Assembly: GCF_001510655.1 (NCBI RefSeq)
Contig: NZ_LMVC01000003.1
Location: forward strand, 62,001-126,000
Length of the DNA: 64,000 nucleotides
From: Fictibacillus sp. FJAT-27399
Lineage (GTDB): Bacteria; Bacillota; Bacilli; Bacillales; Fictibacillaceae
Direction of reading: 5' to 3'
The notes beneath the pieces are model-generated. The model was not told the DNA's origin. It did no database searches and saw nothing but the letters and a program-made list of their open reading frames with translations. Numbering within the stretch: position 1 is the first letter of the stretch; each line of letters opens with the position of its first letter. This document shows, in pieces, positions 16,178-25,549 of this stretch. The position numbers and the translations under genes are program-made.

Positions 16178-17284
16178 ATGTCAAAAAAAATAGCTCTTTT
16201 TCTTCCCTCTCTTAGAGGGGGTGGAGCGGAGAGAGTAATGCTAAATATAGCAAAAGGGCTTGTAACTGATGGATATGATGTTGATCTTGTTGTAATCAAT
16301 TCCGAAGGGGCCTATTTATCTCAAGTGCCATCTAATGTTAGAATTGTCGATCTAGAAGCCCCACGTGTATTTCAAAGTTTGTTACCGCTAATAAAGTATT
16401 TAAAACAAAGTAAGCCCTATTCAATATTATGTGCAATGAATCATATAAATATTATAGGTGTATTGGCAGTAAAATTAGCAAAAGTAAATACTCGGATAGT
16501 AATTAGTGAACATAATAATTTAACTCAATCACTTTTACATTCTAGAAATTATAGAGATAAAATTCTCCCTTTTTTTATGCGATATTTCTACCCTAAGGCA
16601 GATGGTATTGTAGCCGTTTCTGAAGGTGTAGCTGAAGATTTAGCTTTATCCCTAAATCTACCTAAGATGGAAATTAAGGTAATCTACAATCCTATAATAG
16701 ATAGTGAATTAATAAAGAAATCTAAAGAGAGAGTAGATCATCCGTGGTTCCAAGATGATCAACCACCGGTCATTTTATCAGTGGGTCGTTTAACTGAACA
16801 AAAAGATTTTCCAACTTTATTACATGCCTTTTATGAAATACGTAAGCGAATGAAAGTTCGTCTGATAATTCTAGGGGAAGGGGAAAAACGCTCCGAGTTA
16901 GAAACTCTAATAAAAAAATTAGAGCTCGAAAAAGACGTAGACTTACAGGGATTTGTTGAAAATCCATATGGTTATATGCGAAGTTGCGACTTATTTGTAC
17001 TATCTTCTAAATGGGAGGGTTTCGGTAACGTATTAGTTGAAGCTTTGGCATCAGGAACATCTGTTGTTTCTACAGATTGCCCAAGTGGTCCGAGGGAAAT
17101 TTTAAAAGATGGATTATTTGGATCATTAGTACCTGTTGGGGATTATAAAACACTGGCTGATATAATTTATCTTTCGATTACAGATCCCGCTTTAAAATTT
17201 GACTATACCGATTTTAATGAGCACTTAAATAAAATGAAAACCACTACAGTTCTAGATAAATATAAAGAGGTCTTAAATGGATGA
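16178..17284 (+). CDS. Glycosyltransferase family 4
   Basis: A 368-residue GT-B enzyme beginning KKIALFLPSLRGGGAERVML, the classic GT4 glycine-rich donor/acceptor loop. Further marks are VISEHNNLTQSLL, VGRLTEQKDFPTLLHAF, IILGEGEKRSELETLI and SSKWEGFGNVLVEALASGT with the EX7E glutamates. It belongs to the group containing N-acetylgalactosaminyl and galactosyl transferases of capsule clusters, but specificity cannot be read from the sequence. It starts 4 bases after the GT2 stop, and its own stop overlaps the polymerase start (ATGA). Confidence 0.92.
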   Translation: MSKKIALFLPSLRGGGAERVMLNIAKGLVTDGYDVDLVVINSEGAYLSQVPSNVRIVDLEAPRVFQSLLPLIKYLKQSKPYSILCAMNHINIIGVLAVKLAKVNTRIVISEHNNLTQSLLHSRNYRDKILPFFMRYFYPKADGIVAVSEGVAEDLALSLNLPKMEIKVIYNPIIDSELIKKSKERVDHPWFQDDQPPVILSVGRLTEQKDFPTLLHAFYEIRKRMKVRLIILGEGEKRSELETLIKKLELEKDVDLQGFVENPYGYMRSCDLFVLSSKWEGFGNVLVEALASGTSVVSTDCPSGPREILKDGLFGSLVPVGDYKTLADIIYLSITDPALKFDYTDFNEHLNKMKTTTVLDKYKEVLNG

Positions 17285-18645
17285 TTAATAATAAATCAAA
17301 AAAACCCTATTTTTTCAGACCTTCTTATTTTTCGGAGCGTGCTTTAGTTGTTTTGGTTATTATTTCCTTTTTTATATTTATTCCGGTAACTATTGAAATG
17401 AATCCGTTACTACCGTACGGTAATATTATTTTTATTTGTTCAGTTTTAGCATTATTTTTTGTAAGTTTATTTGATGGAAGAAGAGTTATTTTATTGAATA
17501 ACTCTTTAATCAATGTACTAATGTTATTTTACATTTTATTCTCTTATTGTCTTTTTTCCAGTTTGTGGAGTAATATGCCTCTTCAAGTACTTTGGAGATC
17601 TTTTATTGTTTTTGTGCCAAGTGTGATAATAGGGATGCTTTTTTTAAAAGAACAGGATTTATATAAAACAATGATTTTATTCTACAAGGCTCTAATGATA
17701 TTTGGTCTTTTATTAGGTTCTATAGGGCTATTTATTTACAGTTTTGGAGATATAATTTGGCAAGGAGATTTGGTCTATAATTCGCTTAATATAGGTTTAA
17801 TTTCCTTAAATCAAACTTTATATTACTCTTCAGGAGTGTATAGAATTTCCTCATTAACAGGAAATCCAAATAATCTAGGATTTATGTTATTTTTTTCAAT
17901 ATCTTCGGCTTTTGGACTTTATTATATGAAAAAGATAAATATTTTTCTATTTATAACAACAGTCACCATCTTGATCACGTCATTAATTTTTACGTTTTCA
18001 AGAAACAGTTGGTTTGCAACACTTATAAGTATCTTTTTGATTAATTTATTTATTCATCCACGGGCTTTATCAAAAAGAAATAAGATAATAAAACTCATTT
18101 TATTTTTTTTCTTCTTTGTTCTATGTTCGTTAGGGTTATTATTTTTATATTGGTATTTATATAATTCTTTTTCCTCTAACACTCGTTTAAGTCTAGATTT
18201 AAATGGACGCATAGTTGCTTGGGATCTTTTAAAAAAAGTTATTAATGAAAATCCTTTATTTGGTACAGGTTTTAATACAAGTGCTGAACTACTAAAAAAA
18301 GAAAGTGGAGGACTGGTGAATCACAGCCACAGTTTATATTTAGCAATTTTATCTGAGCTTGGCATTTTTGGTTGTAGCATATTTGTGATTATTATGTTAT
18401 TTGTCTTTATTCCAATATTCTCGACTTTATTTAATTTTAGAAAAAGGCATTATTTAAAAAAAGAATATATACCATTTTTGGTAAATAGTTGTATTTTAGT
18501 TGTAATTCTAATTCATCAAATAGTAGAAATTAGCATACTACGTTTTAATTTTTTTAATGTTATATGGATATTTATTCTATTTGGAACTCTACAACTAAGA
18601 TACAAGATTTTACATGACGAGAGGTTAGAGAAATCAAGACAATAA
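17281..18645 (+). CDS. Wzy-type O-antigen/exopolysaccharide polymerase
   Basis: A 454-residue integral membrane protein with about 11-12 helices that joins repeat units outside the membrane. The key part is the large outside loop at about residues 280-350 with LNGRIVAWDLLKKVINENPLFGTGFN and then VNHSHSLYLAILSELGIFG, the Wzy_C/O-antigen ligase pattern with conserved Arg and His. RISSLTGNPNNLGFMLFF at about 198 is another family mark. It is the last gene of the AT-rich block; 400 bases without a gene follow before ugd. Confidence 0.9.
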   Translation: MINNKSKKPYFFRPSYFSERALVVLVIISFFIFIPVTIEMNPLLPYGNIIFICSVLALFFVSLFDGRRVILLNNSLINVLMLFYILFSYCLFSSLWSNMPLQVLWRSFIVFVPSVIIGMLFLKEQDLYKTMILFYKALMIFGLLLGSIGLFIYSFGDIIWQGDLVYNSLNIGLISLNQTLYYSSGVYRISSLTGNPNNLGFMLFFSISSAFGLYYMKKINIFLFITTVTILITSLIFTFSRNSWFATLISIFLINLFIHPRALSKRNKIIKLILFFFFFVLCSLGLLFLYWYLYNSFSSNTRLSLDLNGRIVAWDLLKKVINENPLFGTGFNTSAELLKKESGGLVNHSHSLYLAILSELGIFGCSIFVIIMLFVFIPIFSTLFNFRKRHYLKKEYIPFLVNSCILVVILIHQIVEISILRFNFFNVIWIFILFGTLQLRYKILHDERLEKSRQ

Positions 18646-19044
18646 TAGTAACTTGTCTGTAGCACTGAAGTATAGGTTTATCATATCTTCAAAAACAAAC
18701 CAAAGGAAACAAGGAAGTACGAACTAATTGTGACTAACGATACCGCACGTACCAATTGATGATAAAGTGATTATTCCAGTTAAAATGGACTCGGGGTATA
18801 CCAATGATTCAACTATAGGATAAAAGTGATTTCCCCCAATTCATAGTACTAATGTTGGGGAAAAAAGTGAATTACTGCTCCAAGAAACAGACTGGTTAAC
18901 TGATAAGAATTCTATAGTAAAATTGCAGAAAAATATTTTATTTCTGTCAGTGAAGTTTCTGCTAATCGTACTTAGATGGTACCTAATAAAAAATAGTGCT
19001 GATGATTTGTATTTCCAAATACTTTATTAAAGGAAGGTCTATAA
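18646..19044. other. Gene-free gap between polymerase and ugd
   Basis: No intact frame is supported in these 399 bases, and several short frames are broken by stops, as expected for a decayed gene at the edge of the strain-specific block. An AAAGGAAGG ribosome site for ugd lies at the end. I found no convincing terminator or promoter. Confidence 0.4.
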
Positions 19045-20421
19045 ATGTACAAAATAGCGGTAGCAGGAACAGGTTATGTTGGCTTAGTAGCTGGTGTTTG
19101 TTTTGCTGAAGTTGGTCATCAAGTAACCTGTGTGGATATTGATGAAAAAAAAGTAGATGTAATGAAGTCTGGAGTTTCTCCAATCTTTGAAGCAGGTTTG
19201 GAGGAGCTGATGCAAAAAAATTATGTTGCTGGAAGAATTGACTATACCACTGATTATAAATCAGCATATAAAGATGCGGATGCAATTTTTATCGGTGTTG
19301 GAACACCGGAACAACCAGACGGATCTGCAAACCTATCATATATTGCAACTGTTGCTAGACAAATAGCAGAAAATATAGAAAAGGATTGTCTTGTAGTTGT
19401 AAAATCTACAGTTCCAGTAGGTACTAATGATAAAGTTGAACAATTTATAAATGACTTTTTGGTTAATGACGTAAAAGTAGAAGTAGCTTCAAATCCTGAA
19501 TTCCTGGCACAAGGTTCAGCTGTACACGATACATTGCATGCAGAGCGAATTATCATCGGAACAGAGAGTAAATGGGCTGAAGGAATTTTAAAGCAAATCT
19601 ATGAACCATTTGGATTGCCTATTGTTTCTGTTAACCGTCGATCTGCTGAAATGATTAAATATGCGTCTAACGATTTCCTTGCGCTTAAAATTTCTTATAT
19701 GAATGATATCGCCAACTTATGTGAACTTGTGGGGGCAGATATCCAAGATGTTGCGAAAGGGATGAGTTTTGATCAGCGCATTGGCAGCAAGTTCTTAAAT
19801 GCCGGTATTGGTTATGGGGGTTCTTGCTTCCCTAAAGATACTAAAGCTCTTGAATATTTAGCCAAGCAGAATGGTTATGAGTTAAAAACCGTAAAGGCTG
19901 CCATTGAGGTTAATACAGAACAAAAGACTAAATTATTTTCAAAAGCTCGCAAGCGTCTTATCACGTTTAGTGGGCTTAAAGTTGCCGTCCTTGGTCTAAC
20001 CTTTAAGCCAGGAACGGACGACCTTCGAGAAGCCGCTTCTCTTGAAAATGTACCATTACTATTGGAGCAAGGAGCAAACATTTATGCATTCGATCCAGTT
20101 GGTGCAAAGAACTTTGCCAGAGTGTATCCAGAGGGAACTAATGGGCGTGGCAGCATCACTTATGTAGAAAACATTGAGGAAGCCTTGGATGGGGCTAATG
20201 TATGTTTTGTTTTCACAGAGTGGGGTGAGGTTAAAGCTCTGACACCCGAAACCTATAAAAAATTAATGTGGACACCATTGGTTTATGACGGAAGAAACAT
20301 TTATGATGTAGGAGAGATGGAAGAGGCAGGAGTAGAATACTATTCTATTGGTAGAAAACCCGCGTTAAGAGAAGGTAAAAAGGAGTCAAGAAACATTGGA
20401 CTGCAAACCGTTAAATCCTAA
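19045..20421 (+). CDS. ugd: UDP-glucose 6-dehydrogenase
   Basis: Oxidises UDP-glucose to UDP-glucuronate with two NAD+. 458 residues: N-terminal Rossmann domain starting KIAVAGTGYVGLVAGVCFAEVG, the dimer helix and KYASNDFLALKISYMNDIA block in the middle, the catalytic cysteine Cys261 in GYGGSCFPKDTKAL, and the C-terminal domain with LGLTFKPGTDDLREAASL. The last 26 bases overlap the next gene. With GalU upstream and the epimerase downstream it supplies uronic acid donors to the polymer. Confidence 0.95.
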   Translation: MYKIAVAGTGYVGLVAGVCFAEVGHQVTCVDIDEKKVDVMKSGVSPIFEAGLEELMQKNYVAGRIDYTTDYKSAYKDADAIFIGVGTPEQPDGSANLSYIATVARQIAENIEKDCLVVVKSTVPVGTNDKVEQFINDFLVNDVKVEVASNPEFLAQGSAVHDTLHAERIIIGTESKWAEGILKQIYEPFGLPIVSVNRRSAEMIKYASNDFLALKISYMNDIANLCELVGADIQDVAKGMSFDQRIGSKFLNAGIGYGGSCFPKDTKALEYLAKQNGYELKTVKAAIEVNTEQKTKLFSKARKRLITFSGLKVAVLGLTFKPGTDDLREAASLENVPLLLEQGANIYAFDPVGAKNFARVYPEGTNGRGSITYVENIEEALDGANVCFVFTEWGEVKALTPETYKKLMWTPLVYDGRNIYDVGEMEEAGVEYYSIGRKPALREGKKESRNIGLQTVKS

Positions 20422-21421
20422 TCAAGTATATCTTATTACCGGAACAGCCGGATTTATAGGCTATTTTTTATCAAAAAAATTACTTAAACAAGGCTGTACA
20501 GTGGTAGGCCTTGATAATGTTAATGACTATTATGATGTCAATTTAAAGGAGACACGTTTAAGCCTTCTTCAACCTTTTGAGAAATTTACGTTTGTTAAGA
20601 GCGACATTGCGGATAAAAACAGGGTAGAAGAAATTTTTGAAGAGTACAAACCAAGTGTTGTAGTCAATCTGGCTGCACAAGCAGGTGTCCGTTATTCTAT
20701 CGAAAATCCTGATGCTTATATCCAAAGTAATATTATTGGATTCTATAACATTTTAGAGGCTTGCCGGCATCATCCTGTAGATCATCTGGTATATGCTTCA
20801 TCCAGCTCTGTTTATGGAGCGAACAAAAAGGTTCCATTCGAAGAAACAGATTTTGTTGACCAACCTGTATCCCTTTATGCTTCGACCAAGAAATCCAATG
20901 AACTTATGGCTCATACGTACAGTCATTTGTACAAAATTCCCGCTACAGGACTTCGTTTCTTCACGGTATATGGACCAATGGGACGTCCTGATATGGCATA
21001 TTTTGGATTTGCAGACAAGTATTTTGCAGGTGAACCTATTAAAATCTTTAATAATGGTGATTTTGATAATGACCTTTACAGGGATTTTACCTTCATTGAT
21101 GACATTGTAGAGGGAATTGAACGGTTAATAAGCAATCCTCCTGTCGATTCAGTTCCTCATAAGGTCTATAATATCGGAAATAATAATCCTGAGAAACTGA
21201 TGACATTTATTGGAGCACTAGAGAAAAGTTTAAGCAATGCTACGGGCAGAGAAGTAATTTTTGAAAAAGTGTTTGAGCCGATAAAACCAGGAGATGTGCC
21301 TGCTACGTATGCATCGACCGATCTTCTTCAGAAAGCGGTAGGGTTTAAACCTCAAACCTCTATTGAAGTAGGGCTTCAGAAATTTGCGGATTGGTATGTA
21401 GACTATTATGGAGTTGAGTGA
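20396..21421 (+). CDS. UDP-glucuronate 4-epimerase-type NAD-dependent epimerase
   Basis: An extended short-chain epimerase of 341 residues that most likely converts UDP-glucuronate to UDP-galacturonate. It has ITGTAGFIGYFLSKKLL (NAD loop), the LDNVNDYYDVNLKETRL stretch that marks the glucuronate epimerase group, VVNLAAQAGVRYSIENP, SSSSVYGANKKVPFEE, the YASTK catalytic pair, and FFTVYGPMGRPDMA. TTG start 10 bases after AGGAG, inside the end of ugd. Its place right behind ugd supports the substrate call. Confidence 0.9.
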   Translation: MDCKPLNPNQVYLITGTAGFIGYFLSKKLLKQGCTVVGLDNVNDYYDVNLKETRLSLLQPFEKFTFVKSDIADKNRVEEIFEEYKPSVVVNLAAQAGVRYSIENPDAYIQSNIIGFYNILEACRHHPVDHLVYASSSSVYGANKKVPFEETDFVDQPVSLYASTKKSNELMAHTYSHLYKIPATGLRFFTVYGPMGRPDMAYFGFADKYFAGEPIKIFNNGDFDNDLYRDFTFIDDIVEGIERLISNPPVDSVPHKVYNIGNNNPEKLMTFIGALEKSLSNATGREVIFEKVFEPIKPGDVPATYASTDLLQKAVGFKPQTSIEVGLQKFADWYVDYYGVE

Positions 21422-21460
21422 TTTGAAATCTTCTCTTAAACAACAAGCAGGAGGAATAAT

Positions 21461-22486
21461 ATGTCCATTCTAGTAACCGGAGGCGCTGGCTACATCGGCA
21501 GCCATACATGTGTTGAACTTTTAAATGCCGGATATGAGGTTGTGGTCGTGGACAACCTATCCAATAGTCACATAGAATCTTTAAATAGAGTTAACGAAAT
21601 TACAAACAAATCGCTTGTTTTTGAACAAGTCGATCTATTGGATAAAATTGAATTAGAGCGCGTGTTTATTGAACATGATATTGAGGCAGTTATTCACTTT
21701 GCCGGATTAAAAGCAGTGGGCGAGTCTGTAAATAAACCGCTTTATTATTATCAAAATAACATTGCCGGAACGCTTGTACTTTGCGAGGTAATGCAGCAAT
21801 TTAATGTGAAGAAGATGGTGTTCAGCTCTTCCGCTACAGTCTATGGATTGACAGATCAAGTTCCAATTTCAGAAGGAGTATCACTCGGGGCTACTAATCC
21901 GTATGGCCGTACAAAACTCATGATTGAAGAAATCCTCCGTGACCTGTATGTATCTGATAATGAATGGAGTATCTCCCTTCTTCGCTACTTTAACCCGGTT
22001 GGGGCTCATAAGAGCGGACAAATTGGGGAAGATCCAAATGGTATTCCCAACAATTTAACACCTTATATCACTCAAGTAGCTGTAGGCAAACTGCAAGAAC
22101 TTCAAGTGTTTGGCAACGATTATGACACTGTAGATGGGACAGGCGTTAGAGATTATATCCATGTCGTAGATTTGGCAAAAGGTCACTTAAAAGCACTGGA
22201 TAAGGAAATGAAGAGTGAAGGTGTAGAGGCTTATAACCTTGGCACAGGTAAGGGCTATAGTGTGTTGGAAGTTTTACGTGCTTTTGAAAAAGCAACAGGA
22301 AAAACGATTCCTTACAAAGTAGTCGATCGCCGGCCTGGTGATGTAGCTGTTAGCTATGCTGATCCAACAAAAGCAAAAGAAGAGCTTGGCTGGGAAGCAG
22401 AAAAAGGTTTGGATGATATGTGCCGTGATGCGTGGAACTGGCAAAAGAACAATGTTCATGGTTTTAAAGAAGAAGTTATAAAGTAA
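21461..22486 (+). CDS. galE: UDP-glucose 4-epimerase GalE
   Basis: Interconverts UDP-glucose and UDP-galactose. 341 residues with [55 protein letters not shown], the catalytic YGRTK, the [18 protein letters not shown] block and the C-terminal [26 protein letters not shown] lies 7 bases before the ATG. It closes the sugar-nucleotide part of the capsule locus and is followed 24 bases later by the vanZ-like gene. Confidence 0.96.
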   Translation: MSILVTGGAGYIGSHTCVELLNAGYEVVVVDNLSNSHIESLNRVNEITNKSLVFEQVDLLDKIELERVFIEHDIEAVIHFAGLKAVGESVNKPLYYYQNNIAGTLVLCEVMQQFNVKKMVFSSSATVYGLTDQVPISEGVSLGATNPYGRTKLMIEEILRDLYVSDNEWSISLLRYFNPVGAHKSGQIGEDPNGIPNNLTPYITQVAVGKLQELQVFGNDYDTVDGTGVRDYIHVVDLAKGHLKALDKEMKSEGVEAYNLGTGKGYSVLEVLRAFEKATGKTIPYKVVDRRPGDVAVSYADPTKAKEELGWEAEKGLDDMCRDAWNWQKNNVHGFKEEVIK

Positions 22487-22510
22487 TGTTCCTATGGTTA
22501 TAACTGAGGT

Positions 22511-22939
22511 ATGAATACATTTAAATTACTTATCGTTATTATATGGGCGCTTTTTTTGGGACTTCATACCTTTACGGACAATTTAGAAGCTTTATTAAGC
22601 AATCAATCTATTAAATTTACATGGAATGCATCTCCAGACTTTTTATCTTTCTTTAATCTATCGGATATCACGTTGATCCATCCTTCCTTTTATCTTGTAA
22701 AAACCGGACATTTGATTGGGTTTGGAATTTTAGACTTACTGGTATTTGTATGGTTAAGAAATCACAGAAAATCGATGCTGCTTACATTTTGTTTTGCCGT
22801 ATTTACAGAAATTCTTCAGCTTTACTTTGGCAGGGATGGTCGGTTATATGATGTGGTTATTGATTCGTTAGGCATTGTTATTGTTTATCAGTTGTTAAAG
22901 CTAAACAAAAGTGAGAAAGCATCGATTCCCTGGGAATAG
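22511..22939 (+). CDS. VanZ-family membrane protein
   Basis: A 142-residue protein with four predicted membrane helices. The VanZ marks are GHLIGFGILDLLVFVW at about residue 73, the FAVFTEILQLYFGRDGRLYDVVIDSLGIVIVY stretch near the end with the conserved acidic residues, and the membrane-first N-terminus. Members are found beside capsule, teicoplanin-resistance and sporulation genes, but their chemistry is not settled. Its stop lies inside the terminator hairpin, and its 3' part has been copied 580 bases downstream. Confidence 0.82.
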   Translation: MNTFKLLIVIIWALFLGLHTFTDNLEALLSNQSIKFTWNASPDFLSFFNLSDITLIHPSFYLVKTGHLIGFGILDLLVFVWLRNHRKSMLLTFCFAVFTEILQLYFGRDGRLYDVVIDSLGIVIVYQLLKLNKSEKASIPWE

Positions 22940-22949
22940 ATGCTTTTTT
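22916..22949 (+). terminator. Terminator at the end of the capsule locus
   Basis: AAAGCATC pairs with GATGCTTT followed by more Ts. The vanZ stop codon lies inside the hairpin. A copy with the same stem is at 23500-23535. Confidence 0.7.
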
Positions 22950-22963
22950 ACAGAGGGGATACC

Positions 22964-23440
22964 ATGAAAACAACCATTCAAGATGTACATAAAGCGATCT
23001 ATATTATTAATATCCATGCGAAAAATGCGCCTGCACTCTATCCCATGAAGCATCGAGCGATCCAGAAATTGCTGAAGGAAGGTCGAGCTGTAAAGATAGG
23101 TTTAACCTATTCACCCAACCCGGGAAAAGCGTTGCAGCGGTTAAATGTGCTCATAAGAGTCGGAGATTTCTTATTTCATCTTCCCTCCACGAAAGAAGAT
23201 CGAAGAAACTTGGAAATCCTAGAAGATGATCCCGAATATCGTAACCCCAAAGTATATATGCCTTTGAAACGTGCGAAGCGACTTTTAGAGTTATACTCCC
23301 CTTTGCTAGAGTCACCAGTTGATAAGGAGCCCCTACAAAAACAACCTACTACCTATATCGGGTTATCCGGCTATTTAAATGGTAAAGTCAATAATGGTAT
23401 CGATGCTGCTTACGTGTTGTTTTGCTGTATGATGTGGTGA
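22964..23440 (+). CDS. YkyB-like protein, copy 1 with altered C-terminus
   Basis: A small Bacillus protein family of unknown function. The core (AIYIINIHAKNAPALYPMKH ... NPGKALQRL ... FLFHLPSTKEDRRNLE ... RNPKVYMPLKRAKRLLELYSP) matches copy 2 closely and resembles B. subtilis YkyB. I use the ATG at 22964 after GAGGGG. The last 20 residues (NNGIDAAYVLFCCMMW) do not match copy 2, whose counterpart ends after YLNGPRK; here the frame runs into duplicated vanZ DNA, so the tail is a product of the duplication. Whether it still works is open. Confidence 0.75.
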   Translation: MKTTIQDVHKAIYIINIHAKNAPALYPMKHRAIQKLLKEGRAVKIGLTYSPNPGKALQRLNVLIRVGDFLFHLPSTKEDRRNLEILEDDPEYRNPKVYMPLKRAKRLLELYSPLLESPVDKEPLQKQPTTYIGLSGYLNGKVNNGIDAAYVLFCCMMW

Positions 23441-23535
23441 TTGACTCGTAAGGCATTGTTATGGTATATCAATGGTTAAAACTCATAAACAAGAGTGAGA
23501 AAGCATCATTTCCCTATAAAATAGATGCTTTCTCC
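23425..23535 (+). pseudogene. Duplicated vanZ 3' remnant with terminator copy
   Basis: Matches the last 110 bases of the vanZ-like gene at about 80 per cent by eye. It contains a TAA where vanZ has TTA (CTCGTAAGGC against TTCGTTAGGC) and has no start. The stem AAAGCATC/GATGCTTT is kept at 23500-23531 and may still end transcripts from YkyB-like copy 1. Confidence 0.7.
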
Positions 23536-23567
23536 ATTTAATCTAAATTCTTTGAAGGTTGGATAGA

Positions 23568-23999
23568 ATGAAAACGACAACCCAAGATCTAGCGATAGCC
23601 ATCTATATTATTAACAAACACGCGAAAAATGCACCTGCTCTTTATGAGATGAAGCAGCGGGCGATTGAGAAGCTGCTGAAGCAGGGTAAAGCACAGAAAG
23701 TAGGGCTAAATTATTCCCCGAATCCGGGTAAAGCCTTGCAGCGACTGGATGTCCTGGTTCAAGTTGAAGATTATTTGTTTCATCTTCCCTCTACAAAAGA
23801 AGACCGGAAAACACTAAACATTCTGGAGTACGAAGCACAGATCCGCAATCCTAAAGCATCAATGCCTCTAAAACGGGCCAAGCAAATTTTAGAGGCTTAT
23901 TCGCCTTTGCCAAAACCCCCAGCTGTTAAGCATTCCCGTCCAAAGCAAAGACCAAAATATATTGGGATCTCCACCTATTTGAATGGTCCAAGGAAATAA
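23568..23999 (+). CDS. YkyB-like protein, copy 2
   Basis: A 143-residue paralogue of the gene at 22964, with the same order of blocks: KTTTQDLAIAIYIINKHAKN, KRAIEKLLKQG-type basic helix, YSPNPGKALQRLDVLVQVED, LFHLPSTKEDRKTL, ASMPLKRAKQILEAYSP and a Pro-rich end. It has the more family-like C-terminus and so may be the original. ATG at 23568 after GAAGG. Its stop directly abuts the stop of the converging winged-helix gene with no base between. Function unknown. Confidence 0.78.
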   Translation: MKTTTQDLAIAIYIINKHAKNAPALYEMKQRAIEKLLKQGKAQKVGLNYSPNPGKALQRLDVLVQVEDYLFHLPSTKEDRKTLNILEYEAQIRNPKASMPLKRAKQILEAYSPLPKPPAVKHSRPKQRPKYIGISTYLNGPRK

Positions 24000-24845
24000 T
24001 CATGATTCTCCAGAGTCTTCGTTCAGCCAATCATACCCCAGCACATTGAAATAGCTCTCTCGCCTTCGTTCCACCGTCAGCATTCCATAAACAACACCAT
24101 AGAAGTACTGAGCAAAGCTTGTCTTAATCTTTTGCCGCTTATACTGGTAAACAGTGATCTTGAAACCTTGGATCACTTCCGGGATCAGCATCTCCAGCGG
24201 CTTTTCAATATTCAATTTCTTGTAGGCAACCCGAGCTTTTTGCCAGAGAGAGCAGATCTCTGCAGCGGTTGTGAAGAACGGTTTGACCGCCTGCATAAAG
24301 TCCCTCGGTATGTAATCAGGAAGATAGGAATAATCCAATGTCGGGGAAAATGCGGGTTGCTTACGTATGGTTTTGGTTTTTAATCTTTCGTTTGTTTCTA
24401 TGTTTTTAGTTTCTGATGCCGGAATGTCGGGATTCTTCATAGAGCTGCAAGGTGTTTGAGGGCTTTGCCGGCCTGTCAATCTTTGTGGCAGCGGTCTGTC
24501 AAAATGATGGAACACAAAAATGTTGTGGGCATATCCGCCCTTATTCCGAATCGTGTGGTGTATGGAGATGATTCCAAACTTTCTTGCTTTGCGAAGCATG
24601 CGTTCCACCGTGGAACGGGAAATGCCTCCCTTTTCATGGCAGGCGGCAACAAGCGTACCGATTCTTGCATTGCATACGCCGATGACTTTGGCACTATATC
24701 GTGTGAGCTGGTGAAAGGCGATCAGCTCCCCCTTCGTAAACTTCTCCTTATGTACCTCCAAGAATTGTTTGTTTGATTCATTGAACTCCTTTATCGTTTG
24801 AAACTCACTCAAGTTTTTAAAATTCGTAATCTTTCCAGGCACCAT
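24000..24845 (-). CDS. Winged-helix DNA-binding protein of a Bacillus accessory family
   Basis: A 281-residue protein. Residues about 40-115 form a winged-helix domain: FTKGELIAFHQLTRYSAKVI, GVCNARIGTLVAACHEKGG, ISRSTVERMLRKARKFGII as the recognition helix, and a wing KGGYAHNIFVFHHF. A polar linker follows, then an all-helical C-terminal domain (IPRDFMQAVKPFFTTAAEI and later). Similar proteins are common near mobile DNA in Bacillus and recall plasmid or phage replication initiators, but I cannot give a function. GAGAGGAAG lies before the ATG. It marks the edge of the accessory block. Confidence 0.6.
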   Translation of the reverse strand: MVPGKITNFKNLSEFQTIKEFNESNKQFLEVHKEKFTKGELIAFHQLTRYSAKVIGVCNARIGTLVAACHEKGGISRSTVERMLRKARKFGIISIHHTIRNKGGYAHNIFVFHHFDRPLPQRLTGRQSPQTPCSSMKNPDIPASETKNIETNERLKTKTIRKQPAFSPTLDYSYLPDYIPRDFMQAVKPFFTTAAEICSLWQKARVAYKKLNIEKPLEMLIPEVIQGFKITVYQYKRQKIKTSFAQYFYGVVYGMLTVERRRESYFNVLGYDWLNEDSGES

Positions 24846-24943
24846 TGGGCTCTTCCTCTCTATAAAAAGGTCTTCACTCTTTAAATAGAGAAAAGGGGGG
24901 AAAAGGAGTCATGGCTTTGAATATTTTTTGAGGGAGCTTGAGA

Positions 24944-25320
24944 TGGATAGAAGAAATAGCTAACCAACGCATCCACTCTACTACAGAACGTAAACCGGTC
25001 GAACTTTGGTTGAAAGAGTCACTACAGCCTCTTTAATCCATCTATGTATGATTCCAGTTATATTACCTATCGAAAGATTGGTAAAGATGGGGTTATGAAC
25101 TACCACTCAAGAAAGATTTTAATGGGTTCAAAATTTGCAGGGCAAGAAGTAATGATTAATGAAACACTAAGTGGAAAGATCACGGTTTATTATCATGGGG
25201 AGGCCATTTTAACCTATACAAGAGACGACAAGGTTCGCTCCAAGAATGCATGGTATGGTATATTATTTTTAGAAGCTTCTTCAGTAAGGGTTCTCCATCA
25301 GATTGAATTGTGGGTAATTT
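24944..25320 (+). pseudogene. istA transposase C-terminal remnant (IS21 family)
   Basis: Frame 1 (24944-25036) reads WIEEIANQRIHSTTERKPVE then LWLKESLQPL and a stop; this is the IstA segment after the DDE core (W-x-x-x-x-N-x-R-x-H-x-T-T). A shift near 25036 moves the rest to a second frame from 25044 (MYDSSYITYRKIGKDGVMNY ... GKITVYYHGEAI), matching the Mu-type C-terminal domain. The DDE catalytic core is absent, so the element cannot move by itself. Confidence 0.75.
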
Positions 25321-25549
25321 GAGCGATTCGCAATATGTGTCAATAGCTTGATTCATTTTCTATTGCTCTCCTTCTTGAAGGAATTGGTCGTAAACGCTTA
25401 AGGGACGAACAGCGACCTCTATATCCTGTGCAGCGTGGAAGGTGCCAGCCTTTAAACGCTGCTTTTTTCTTTGCTCGAAGAGTGGTAGAACTGGAAGTGG
25501 AAATTAAGTTTGTATAGAGCGAAGTAGACGGACTCTCTTAAAGCTCTCT

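Larger units (their letters stand above)
22847..23999 (+). repeat. Tandem duplication of vanZ 3' end plus YkyB-like gene
   Basis: Unit 1 runs from the vanZ tail (22847) through the first YkyB-like gene; unit 2 from 23425 through the second. The copied vanZ tail at 23425-23535 keeps GATGTGGT, GGCATTGTTAT, GAGTGAGAAAGCATC and the terminator stem but has an in-frame stop and is not translated as VanZ. The join lies near 23400-23425, where the first YkyB-like frame runs into vanZ-derived DNA. Confidence 0.75.
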
